The translations under genes were made by a program, and so were the position numbers. The notes under the pieces were generated by a model, which was given only the letters and a program-made list of their open reading frames with translations, was not told the DNA's origin and did no database searches. Positions 8,477 to 15,246 of a DNA stretch of 64,000 nt are shown here, piece after piece. How positions within the stretch are numbered: position 1 is the stretch's first letter; every line of letters starts with the position of its first letter. Source of the stretch: Curtobacterium sp. ER1/6 (GTDB lineage Bacteria > Actinomycetota > Actinomycetes > Actinomycetales > Microbacteriaceae). The stretch is taken from NCBI RefSeq assembly GCF_001742745.1, contig NZ_MJAK01000001.1, positions 868,001 through 932,000 of the forward strand, written 5' to 3'.

Positions 8477-10458
8477 GGAGAAACGTGGCAACGCAGGAAG
8501 TCGCCGGGAGCGCCGGCGCGTCAGCCGCGCAGGCAGCAGTGCTCGACCACGCAGTCGGCTACCGGGCAGTGCTTCGTCTGCCAGAGGACGTCTCTGCGCT
8601 GGACTTGTCCGATGAGGAGCTGCGGCAGTGGCTGCGCTCCAAGCTTCGCTCAAAGCGCCGCGGAACTCTCGAATCTGCGGACTGGGACGGCGAAGGCGAC
8701 GTCCGGCTCGGAAAGAGTGCAGTTGTATCGGTCACCATCGACGACGATGCTCACGGGGCCCGGAGGCGCCTGACGCGTTTCGTCGAGACCAACGATCGTG
8801 GTACCTGGCTCATCTCGGTGTTCGCGCTGTCGTCTCGGTCGAACGGCGAGGCGGTGGTGATCGAGGCGGGCATGCTCGACGTTGAGCCGGAGCGAGCGAT
8901 ACGGGACGTCGCACCTCCTCGCATCGTCAGGAACCTCCTCGCTCGGACCGTCGTGCGCGACGGGGCGGCTCACCTCACATCGGCGCCAGTCCGTGTCGAT
9001 GTTGATGACGTCGCAGCGCTCGTGGCCGTGATCAACGACGCAGAACGCCGAGTACCGGTGGTCGTGGCAACCTCGCTGAGCCGCGACACGGACGAGGTCT
9101 GGCAACGGACGATCGCCGACTTGACCGCGATGAGCGTCGGCGTGGCTGCCACGTACGTCGTGACAGATGCTGCCGCTGTTGCTCTCGCTGCAATGCTCCC
9201 GCCGTCACATCGTGTCCCACCGGGACGGGTCCGCACCTTCGTGACGGACGTCGACCTCGGACTTCCCGCCGACGGTGCTCGACACCGTGTCCTCGGCCCG
9301 GCGACTTTTGCTCGCTCGATACGTGGCGGCCGAGTGGCTTTGCCCCTCCAGTCTTTGCACGCGGAAGGCATCCGAAAACACTTCCTCGGCCACGAACTCC
9401 CGAAGGACGTTCGACGTGGAATGCGCCTGCTCATCGACGCCGAAAGTCGGAGGATTCGGGACGCTCGGATCAGTACGATCGTCGCGGAGCGCGGCGAGAT
9501 AACGCTCGCGACGGGCGAGGCCGTCGAGACGCGCTCGGTCACGGACACGGGGACGACCGAGGCGACGGTCAGTTCTTCCTTTGAGTCGCCAGAACCCGGC
9601 GCCCTCTCCATCGGACTGAAAGACCGGATCGCCCGATTCGTGCGACGCTGGCTCGGTGCCTCGAACTTGGAGGACGGCCACTTCGATGCTCTGGATTCGC
9701 TCCTCGCGAAGGCCGCCGGCGAGAAGTCAGCCTACGAAGAGCTGTTCGCTGAAGCCGGCGCTCGGGAGACACGGCTCGCCGATCAGCTTCTCGCACTCAA
9801 CGAGCGCATCGATGAGCTCGAGTTGGTAGCGGCCAGCGAAGCGCAAGATGCTCTTGACCTGAGGCGGGAACGGGATTGGCTCCGCACTTCGATGACCAGC
9901 GAGCAGCGTGCCGCCCTGGCGATCGTGCCGGATGAAAGCGCCTGGGCGGGTCCCGAAAGCGTGAGGGAGCTGGTTGCGCGGCTGACGCCCGGTGATGAAG
10001 AACACGCGGCGTTTGCGAGAGTTCAGTTCACCGGCAACGACGCTGGTCCCCTGTCCGTCGACGAGCGAGATCCCATCGGGCGCTACGCTTCCGCGCTGTG
10101 GTTGTACGTTCGCGTTCTTCACGACTACGCCGAGGCGAAGGCGGGCGGCTGGAGCGGGAACATGCACATGTACCTCACCAATGACGATGGACCGATGGGA
10201 ACCCGATGCCCACGTGATCGTCACGCCTCGACGGAGAGTGATTCAGTTCTGCAGAACAAGGGTTGGCGTCAAGAACGCATCTTCACCATCCCCGACTCCA
10301 CGGGCACCCTGGTCCCCAAGGAGATGTTCGCGCACTTCAAACCAACACATCGCGACACGTTCGCTCCGCGCATGCACTACTTCGATGACACGGACCGGAG
10401 TGGCAAGGTGTTCATCGGCTACATCGGCCCGCACCTCACGAACACGAGAACCAACTAG
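8473..10458 (+). CDS. Uncharacterised 661-residue partner protein, third gene of the nuclease-helicase array
   Basis: I do not recognise the family. The ATG at 8473 overlaps the stop of the giant gene (ATGA), a strong sign of coupled translation. The first ~380 residues look like mixed alpha/beta globular domains without a Walker motif or an obvious nuclease motif. Residues about 417-475 are a likely coiled coil (EELFAEAGARETRLADQLL...ERIDELELV). The C-terminal ~150 residues form a compact domain ending MHYFDDTDRSGKVFIGYIGP plus HLTNT, a motif-like tail reminiscent of small toxin-fold or nucleic-acid-binding domains, but that likeness is weak. No signal peptide or membrane segment is seen. 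By position it is probably a structural, sensor or regulatory subunit of the same system as the helicases upstream. G/C third-base bias is somewhat lower than in the arg genes, consistent with an accessory origin. Confidence 0.75.
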   Translation: MRRNVATQEVAGSAGASAAQAAVLDHAVGYRAVLRLPEDVSALDLSDEELRQWLRSKLRSKRRGTLESADWDGEGDVRLGKSAVVSVTIDDDAHGARRRLTRFVETNDRGTWLISVFALSSRSNGEAVVIEAGMLDVEPERAIRDVAPPRIVRNLLARTVVRDGAAHLTSAPVRVDVDDVAALVAVINDAERRVPVVVATSLSRDTDEVWQRTIADLTAMSVGVAATYVVTDAAAVALAAMLPPSHRVPPGRVRTFVTDVDLGLPADGARHRVLGPATFARSIRGGRVALPLQSLHAEGIRKHFLGHELPKDVRRGMRLLIDAESRRIRDARISTIVAERGEITLATGEAVETRSVTDTGTTEATVSSSFESPEPGALSIGLKDRIARFVRRWLGASNLEDGHFDALDSLLAKAAGEKSAYEELFAEAGARETRLADQLLALNERIDELELVAASEAQDALDLRRERDWLRTSMTSEQRAALAIVPDESAWAGPESVRELVARLTPGDEEHAAFARVQFTGNDAGPLSVDERDPIGRYASALWLYVRVLHDYAEAKAGGWSGNMHMYLTNDDGPMGTRCPRDRHASTESDSVLQNKGWRQERIFTIPDSTGTLVPKEMFAHFKPTHRDTFAPRMHYFDDTDRSGKVFIGYIGPHLTNTRTN

Positions 10459-10883
10459 CGCGCGCTCGCGGATGGCAAGCACGCCATGATCTCTCCGCGA
10501 AGGACACGGACCCGTTGTCCGAAGCACGGCTCAGATCGCTACACCGAAGCTGACGAACCCCGCCGCGAGCGCCCGCGAGGCCGCCCGCAACTCCGCCACC
10601 CGCCGACGCTGGCTCGCGAGGCGCAGACCTCAGAGGACTTCGCTGAAGTGAGCGAGACGGCGACCGCGACGGCTCAGGCGATCGAAGTGTCGGACTCGAA
10701 GCTGATCGCACAGGTACTAACGGAGGAGCGGGAGCGGCTGGCGCTGGCCCACAACTGCATACACGGCCCACTGGCCACTCTTCGCAACGCTTCGTGAAGG
10801 TACTTGCGAGCATGCTTCCGCGCCGGAAGATGATCGTCGTCGGCAAGGCGAGCGACCGATTGCGGTTCCGCTACGCTCGCCCC
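10459..10883 (+). other. Gene-free stretch, possible relic of a broken gene
   Basis: About 425 bases without a convincing gene. Two frames on the plus strand give protein-like pieces: one near 10555-10625 reads NPAASAREAARNSATRRRW, the other near 10620-10790 reads SEDFAEVSETATATAQAIEV and continues to ERERLALAHN. They would join only through a frameshift. This may be a decayed gene at the edge of the accessory array. No rho-independent terminator is obvious after 10458. Confidence 0.25.
10872..10877 (+). promoter_or_regulatory. -10 box (TACGCT) of a leaderless promoter
   Basis: TACGCT lies 6 bases before a GTG at 10884, the TANNNT-to-start spacing seen repeatedly in this window. It supports GTG 10884 as the start of the small gene and a leaderless transcript. 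Confidence 0.55.
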
Positions 10884-11153
10884 GTGCCCGAGCGCATCAT
10901 GTACGTCCAGCTGAAGACCGGCCACGCACTCGACGCCGGCCCCGCCTGGATCAGCCGCGTGCGCTTCACGAAGACCTGGAAGACGGCGTACTTCCACGGC
11001 CGCACCCTCGCCCGCGAGCAGTCGTGGGACGCCAACTTCCGCGATGTCGACACCGACGAGTGCTTCTGGCTCTCCGGACCGAAGCGCGACCGCACCGACG
11101 CCCGGTACGGCCACGGTGCCCCCACCATCGACGACGACGCCCGCGCCGACTGA
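10884..11153 (+). CDS. Small conserved hypothetical protein (YVQLKTGH family)
   Basis: 89 residues from GTG 10884; the internal ATG 10899 is the alternative start, and a much longer frame from 10794 is less likely because it would run through the promoter. The sequence has the hallmarks of a short actinobacterial conserved family of unknown function: YVQLKTGH, then GPAWISRVRFTKTWKTAYFHG, DANFRDVDT, and FWLSGPKRDR near the end. It is cytoplasmic, rich in aromatic and basic residues, with no catalytic motif that I can name. It stands alone: it follows the gene-free stretch and precedes the convergent AraC gene by 44 bases. Family membership is judged from remembered pattern, not from a search. 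Confidence 0.7.
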   Translation: MPERIMYVQLKTGHALDAGPAWISRVRFTKTWKTAYFHGRTLAREQSWDANFRDVDTDECFWLSGPKRDRTDARYGHGAPTIDDDARAD

Positions 11154-11197
11154 GAGGCGTTCCTCGACGGCGCCTTGCTCCCCGGCCGCGAGGACGG

Positions 11198-12259
11198 CTA
11201 ACCTTCCTGCACACGCGTGGTCGCGGAGCGACGAGGTTCATCGACCACCCACCGGGCGGGAGTCGCCCCACCACCCCGCCCCGCGCCTCCGGTCCGTCCC
11301 GCCCCACCCTGCGCGACTACACCGCCGTTGCCAGCGCGAGCTGCGCTCTCGCCACCACCGCGTCCGCCGCCGGCGGCCTCCCGGTAGTCCCGCGAGAAGT
11401 GCGACGCACTCCGGAACCCCACCGCAGCCGCAGCCCGCGCCGCAGTGTCCCCGTGCACCACCATCCGCCGCCGCGCCTCCCCCAACCGCGTCCGCTTGAG
11501 GTACTGCGCCGGCGTCATCCCCGTCGCCTCCTTGAACCGCGCGAACAACGTCGACTCGCTCACCCGCAGCTCCCGCGCGAGCCGCTCCATCGACCATGAC
11601 TCCGCCATCCGCCCGGTGAGCAGCGCCGTCGCCCCGGCGACCACCGACGGCCCGGTCCCGTCGAGCGCCGCCGTGATCCGCGGCGCCTGCTCGGTGTGCA
11701 GCAGCCGCAGCACGATCTCCCGCGACACGAGCGGGAACAGCACGGGGATGTCCTCCGGCGCATCGAGCAGTGCGAGCAGCCGGGCGAACGCGTCCGCCAG
11801 GGGCTCCGTCCAGCTCCCGAGCCGAGGCAGCGGGGCAGCGGCGACCCCGGACGCCGACACCGGCACGGACATCGAGGCGATGACCTCCCCGACCACCACC
11901 GGGTCCAGTCGCCAGACGACCGCGACGAACCCGTCATCCCCCGCTGCGTCCACGACTCCGGCGACGACCGGCAGGTCCACCGGTGTGATGATGAACCGCT
12001 CCCGCCCCCACACCTGGTCGTCGTCCCCGACGATCGAGCGCTTCCGCCCGCGCAGCACGACCGACAACGACGGCTCGTACCGCCGGTCGAACAGCCCGGT
12101 CGGCTCGTGCACCTTCGACACGGTCAGCCCGAGGGTCTCAGCGTGGTGCGCCGATCCTGCTCGGGCGACGGCGTCCTGCCGGTCCTTCCCGGGGACCGCC
12201 GCATGCGCGGACGCGATCCCCGCCGCACGGTCGAGGTGCTGCGCGATCCGGTCGTCCAC
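11198..12259 (-). CDS. AraC-family transcriptional regulator
   Basis: 353 residues from GTG 12259, which lies 6 bases behind a TAGCGT -10 box. The N-terminal ~180 residues match the AraC_N effector domain (SVVLRGRKRSIVGD, then FIITPVDLPV). The C-terminal two helix-turn-helix motifs are clear: SMERLARELRVSESTLFARF with TGMTPAQYLKRTRL, then AAAVGFRSASHFSRDYREAA. After the second motif comes an unusual ~50-residue Gly/Ala/Arg-rich tail (AGGGRGGGESAARAG...) that looks disordered. The gene is divergent from the SDR gene at 12382 with a 122-base shared control region; regulators of this type usually control the neighbouring oxidoreductase. Stop at 11198. Confidence 0.9.
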   Translation of the reverse strand: MDDRIAQHLDRAAGIASAHAAVPGKDRQDAVARAGSAHHAETLGLTVSKVHEPTGLFDRRYEPSLSVVLRGRKRSIVGDDDQVWGRERFIITPVDLPVVAGVVDAAGDDGFVAVVWRLDPVVVGEVIASMSVPVSASGVAAAPLPRLGSWTEPLADAFARLLALLDAPEDIPVLFPLVSREIVLRLLHTEQAPRITAALDGTGPSVVAGATALLTGRMAESWSMERLARELRVSESTLFARFKEATGMTPAQYLKRTRLGEARRRMVVHGDTAARAAAAVGFRSASHFSRDYREAAGGGRGGGESAARAGNGGVVAQGGAGRTGGAGRGGGATPARWVVDEPRRSATTRVQEG

Positions 12260-12265
12260 GTCGCC

Positions 12266-12271
12266 ACGCTA
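12266..12271 (-). promoter_or_regulatory. -10 box (TAGCGT) of the AraC gene, leaderless
   Basis: TAGCGT on the minus strand, 6 bases before GTG 12259. The remaining divergent region to 12381 must also hold the SDR promoter, for which I see no clear boxes. Confidence 0.5.
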
Positions 12272-12381
12272 CCCACGGGACGGAGACTGCGACAGCGCTC
12301 CGGGGTCCTGCTGCGGGATCCGGCAACGTCCTCGTGGATCCGGGCAAGCCGCGGCAACCGGAGACGCCGGACCATCGACCC

Positions 12382-13155
12382 ATGACCACCGCACCGAACG
12401 ACCAGACCACACCCCGCACCGCCCTCGTCACCGGCGCCTCGAGCGGCATCGGCGAGGCCATCGCCCGCGAACTCGCCGCCGCCGGCCTGACCGTCGCCGT
12501 CCACGGCCGCGACGAGCAGCGCACCCGCGCCGTCGCCGAGGACATCGAGCGCCAGGGCGGTCGCGCCGTCGCCCTCACCGCCGACCTGTCGCAGGGGCCG
12601 GACGTGGTCCGCGCCCTCGCCGCCGAGGCCCGCGACCAGCTCGGCGGCCACGTCGACGTCCTCGTCAACAACGCCGGCGTCTACCCCGGCGGCCCGACCG
12701 AGTCCCTCGACGACGACACCGTCGACGCCCTCCTCGCCACGAACATCCGCGCGCCGCACGTCCTCGTCGCCGCCATCGCTCCCGGCATGGCGGAGCGCGG
12801 CAGCGGCCACATCGTCAACATCGGCTCGTGGATGGCCCGCGTCGGCGTCCCGTTCATGGCCCTCTACCCCGCCACGAAGGCCGCCGTCGAACAGCTCACC
12901 CGCGCCTGGGCCGCCGAGTACGGGCACCGCGGCATCCGGGTCGTCACGGTCGCGCCCGGTGCGACGGCGACCCCGGGCAACGCCGACGCGGCCGACGTCC
13001 TCGCCGCGATGACGCGGCGCACCCCCGCCGGCGTCCCGGTGCAGCCGGTCGACATCGCGCGGGCGGTCCGATGGGTGGTCTCCGACCAGGCCGCGTTCGT
13101 CACCGGCGGCACGATCGACGTCGACGGCGGGATCGCGTCAACTCGGCTCGGTTGA
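12382..13155 (+). CDS. Short-chain dehydrogenase/reductase (SDR)
   Basis: 257 residues, the normal length of classical SDR enzymes, from ATG 12382. The cofactor motif TGASSGIG is at residues 17-24, the NNAG structural motif at 96-99, and the catalytic triad is Ser149, Tyr162 and Lys166 (YPATK), all intact. HGRDEQR after beta-2, with a basic residue instead of the acidic one typical of NAD-specific enzymes, suggests NADP(H) preference. The substrate is unknown. The divergent AraC gene probably controls it. The gene ends just before a perfect 50-bp palindrome that separates it from the convergent gene at 13228. Confidence 0.93.
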   Translation: MTTAPNDQTTPRTALVTGASSGIGEAIARELAAAGLTVAVHGRDEQRTRAVAEDIERQGGRAVALTADLSQGPDVVRALAAEARDQLGGHVDVLVNNAGVYPGGPTESLDDDTVDALLATNIRAPHVLVAAIAPGMAERGSGHIVNIGSWMARVGVPFMALYPATKAAVEQLTRAWAAEYGHRGIRVVTVAPGATATPGNADAADVLAAMTRRTPAGVPVQPVDIARAVRWVVSDQAAFVTGGTIDVDGGIASTRLG

Positions 13156-13173
13156 GCAGAGTCCGGAACCACG

Positions 13174-13223
13174 TGACGGACGGGAGGCGCGGTGCCAGCT
13201 GGCACCGCGCCTCCCGTCCGTCA
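13174..13223. terminator. Perfect 50-bp palindrome, bidirectional terminator; best copy of a dispersed repeat
   Basis: Two exact 25-base arms (13174-13198 and 13199-13223) with no spacer; core GGAGGCGCGGTGCCAG. It lies between convergent genes, so a bidirectional terminator role fits. Related full or half copies occur at 15167, 18739, 27094 and 50309. Confidence 0.75.
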
Positions 13224-13227
13224 TTCC

Positions 13228-13752
13228 TCAGGTCGCCGATCGATCGCAACCGTCGGTCCTGTGGGGTTCGAGCCACGGCTCGATCCGGACGAGTTGCTCC
13301 CGCCCTGCGCCGAGCACCGCGTCGATGACCTCGACCGGCACCGGGAACAGCGTGCCGACGAACGCTTCCCGACCATGCGTGTCCAGCTCGCCGAAGCGCA
13401 CCTCGTACGGCTGCCATCCGTCGGGTACGAGCTCGAGCAGATCCATCGCGTCGTCGCGCCGGGCCTGCCAGAGCCCCTTCGACGACTCGATGGCGTCAGC
13501 CGCCGGCGAGAGCCGCACGACTCGGCCGATCACCCCGCTGTCGGGAACCGGGCTCAGGAGTTCGATCTCGGCGGAGACCCTGCCGCTGCTGTTCAGCGGA
13601 AGGCCTGCGGTCTCGTCGTCGATGGTCGCGAACCACGACTGTGGAGGAGCATCCGCATCCCGTCGCGCCAGGCCACCGGTCGGCTCAGCGACGAGAACGC
13701 CCTCGCGGCGGACGACGAACACGTCTCCCACGCAGCGGCTCATCACACCCAT
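13228..13752 (-). CDS. Hypothetical protein
   Basis: 174 residues from ATG 13752 (MGVMSRCVGD); ATG 13743 is an equally possible start, and no good ribosome binding site separates them. I do not recognise it. It begins with a short beta-rich stretch (VGDVFVVRREGVLVAE) and is acidic and Trp-containing later (GLWQARRDDAMDLLELVPDG, then PYEVRFGEL). It ends in a short polar tail. No signal peptide, membrane segment or catalytic motif is visible. Longer frames upstream overlap the DUF1653 gene and are not credible. Codon use is like that of the neighbours, so it is probably real. Confidence 0.65.
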   Translation of the reverse strand: MGVMSRCVGDVFVVRREGVLVAEPTGGLARRDADAPPQSWFATIDDETAGLPLNSSGRVSAEIELLSPVPDSGVIGRVVRLSPAADAIESSKGLWQARRDDAMDLLELVPDGWQPYEVRFGELDTHGREAFVGTLFPVPVEVIDAVLGAGREQLVRIEPWLEPHRTDGCDRSAT

Positions 13753-13778
13753 TGTTGCGCGGGGAGCAGTACTGCCGT

Positions 13779-13994
13779 TCAGTCCAGGCGAGTGAAGCGC
13801 GGCCCGTCGTACCCGTCGCGCGAGACATGTGCCGTGAAGTCGGCGAGCGACCGGACCCAGTGCCCCCGCTCCCCGTACAGCGCCTGGTAGACGACGACCG
13901 GCTCCTCGGTCTCGACGTCCTTGGCCACGAGGACCACCTCGTACTCCCCGCCCTTGAAGTGCCGGTACCGTCCGGGCGTCACGTCGCTGCTCAC
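13779..13994 (-). CDS. DUF1653 domain protein
   Basis: 71 residues from GTG 13994, placed by the TACCAT -10 box 7 bases upstream. It is the compact DUF1653 fold: GRYRHFKGGEYEVVLVAKDV, then VVVYQALYGERGHWVRS and a C-terminal RFTRLD. The family is small, soluble and widespread in bacteria; its function is not established. A much longer frame in the same phase runs through the divergent gene and is not credible. It is divergently arranged with the membrane-protein gene at 14047, with only 52 bases between the two start codons. Confidence 0.88.
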   Translation of the reverse strand: MSSDVTPGRYRHFKGGEYEVVLVAKDVETEEPVVVYQALYGERGHWVRSLADFTAHVSRDGYDGPRFTRLD

Positions 13995-14001
13995 GCGGCC
14001 G

Positions 14002-14007
14002 ATGGTA
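14002..14007 (-). promoter_or_regulatory. -10 box (TACCAT) of the DUF1653 gene, leaderless
   Basis: TACCAT on the minus strand, 7 bases before GTG 13994. Confidence 0.55.
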
Positions 14008-14033
14008 GCCGGACGTGGTCGCGCGCCGGGCCC

Positions 14034-14039
14034 TACTGT
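14034..14039 (+). promoter_or_regulatory. -10 box (TACTGT) of the membrane-protein gene, leaderless
   Basis: TACTGT on the plus strand, 7 bases before GTG 14047. Together with the box at 14002-14007 it forms a compact back-to-back promoter pair. Confidence 0.55.
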
Positions 14040-14046
14040 TGCCCCT

Positions 14047-14637
14047 GTGGAGACGCAGTTGCAGGACGCCGTCCGTCGAGCCGCACGCCGGGCGGTCTGG
14101 ATCGCGATTGCCGGTGCCGTCGCGGGGATCGCGATCGGGGTGTGGCTGAGCCATGGCGGGAGTCCGCTCGAGGTGTTCCTCACCAGCCTCGGCTGCGCGA
14201 TGGCCCTCGGCGGCCTCGGTGCCGCACTGTCGACGCTGGTGTCGCAGTTCCGCCTGAAGCACCTCGTGAGCGCCGCGACCGGGGGTCTCGACGCCGCCGA
14301 GCAGCGCGACGTGCAGCGGGCGGTCCTGTCGGCAGCATCGATTCCCCCTGCCCTCGAGTCACGAGCCGTCGCCCATGCGCACGTGCTCGAAGTGACCCTC
14401 CCGCTCGTCACGGCGCAGCAACTCTTCCTCTTCTGCGGTATCGCGGGGTCGCAGGTCAACGGCCTCGCATCGGACGTCACGTCGTGGTTCCGGATCGTCC
14501 TCGTCGGGGTGCTGGTCGTCGTCGGGGCGATCACGGTCGTGCAGCTTCGGCGCAGCCTCGCCCGCGTCCGACGCTTCCTCGCAGCGCATGACGACGTTGC
14601 GGCGGAGACCGCGTCCACTCCCCCTGCACAGCGCTAG
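14047..14637 (+). CDS. Small integral membrane protein, unknown function
   Basis: 196 residues from GTG 14047. Four hydrophobic segments are visible: residues about 15-36 (VWIAIAGAVAGIAIGVWL), 40-65, 115-135 and 150-172 (IVLVGVLVVVGAITVV). Short charged ends follow, including a basic stretch RRSLARVRRFL and an acidic/polar tail. I recognise no family or catalytic motif. It stands alone in its transcription unit, 72 bases before vsr, which has its own start. A plus-strand frame continues upstream of GTG 14047, but the -10 box placement argues for this start. Confidence 0.75.
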   Translation: METQLQDAVRRAARRAVWIAIAGAVAGIAIGVWLSHGGSPLEVFLTSLGCAMALGGLGAALSTLVSQFRLKHLVSAATGGLDAAEQRDVQRAVLSAASIPPALESRAVAHAHVLEVTLPLVTAQQLFLFCGIAGSQVNGLASDVTSWFRIVLVGVLVVVGAITVVQLRRSLARVRRFLAAHDDVAAETASTPPAQR

Positions 14638-14709
14638 CGCAGCGGCAGGCCGTCCACCGATCGCTCGTTCGGCGTACCGCGACCTGAACCCGTCTGTGAC
14701 GCTCGACGC

Positions 14710-15246
14710 ATGGAACAGCGGGAAGCCGAAGACGCACGCCGCCGCCACATGGCCCGCTTCGGCCGTCGTGACACGGCACCCGAGCTCGCGCTGCGCCGCG
14801 AGCTGCACCGCCGCGGCCGCCGGTTCTTCGTCGACCGGCAGGTGAGCCGCCGGTGCCGCGTCCGTCCCGACCTCGTGTTCCCACGCGCTCGGGTGGCGGT
14901 CTTCGTCGACGGCTGCTTCTGGCACCACTGCGAGGAGCACACGCACCTCCCGAAGGCGAACGCCGAGCTGTGGCGACGGAAGGTCCTCGCGAACCGGCAG
15001 CGCGACGCTCGGAACCAGGCGATCCTGACGTCGGAAGGCTGGCGCGTCATCCGCTCGTGGGAGCACGACGATCCCGCGGCCGTCGCAGATCGCGTCGAGG
15101 ACGAGCTCGACCGCTGGACCGCCATCCTCAGACGAAGACCGGAGCGCGTGGGCCGGCACCGCAACCGACGGGGGGCGCGGTGCCAGCTGGCACCGCGCCT
15201 CCAGTCCGTCACCTCGTCAGGTTCGGAACCCGCACTCACCAGGTGA
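14710..15246 (+). CDS. vsr: Very short patch repair (Vsr) endonuclease, orphan
   Basis: 178 residues. Vsr enzymes nick 5' of the thymine in T:G mismatches that arise by deamination of 5-methylcytosine. The core is intact: RRDTAPELALRRELHRRGRR, the catalytic region VRPDLVFPRARVAVFVDGCF with WHHC, and a C-terminal GWRVIRSWEHD. The family normally sits beside a Dcm-type cytosine methyltransferase; none is in this window. The last ~30 residues (RRGARCQLAPRL...) are encoded by a copy of the dispersed palindromic repeat, so the repeat appears to have extended the reading frame. The stop overlaps the end of the convergent quinone oxidoreductase gene by 11 bases. Confidence 0.9.
   Translation: MEQREAEDARRRHMARFGRRDTAPELALRRELHRRGRRFFVDRQVSRRCRVRPDLVFPRARVAVFVDGCFWHHCEEHTHLPKANAELWRRKVLANRQRDARNQAILTSEGWRVIRSWEHDDPAAVADRVEDELDRWTAILRRRPERVGRHRNRRGARCQLAPRLQSVTSSGSEPALTR
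15167..15207. repeat. Imperfect copy of the dispersed palindrome, inside the 3' end of vsr
   Basis: Core arms GGCGCGGTGCCAG (15174-15186) and its exact complement (15187-15199) match the copy at 13174-13223; the outer parts carry mismatches. It probably ends transcription of both convergent genes, although it is translated as the tail of Vsr. Confidence 0.7.

Noticed and set aside
10486..10797. 103-residue plus-strand frame as an intact gene
   Set aside because: No ribosome binding site or -10 box, biased N-terminal half, and the plausible part changes frame; listed instead as a possible relic.
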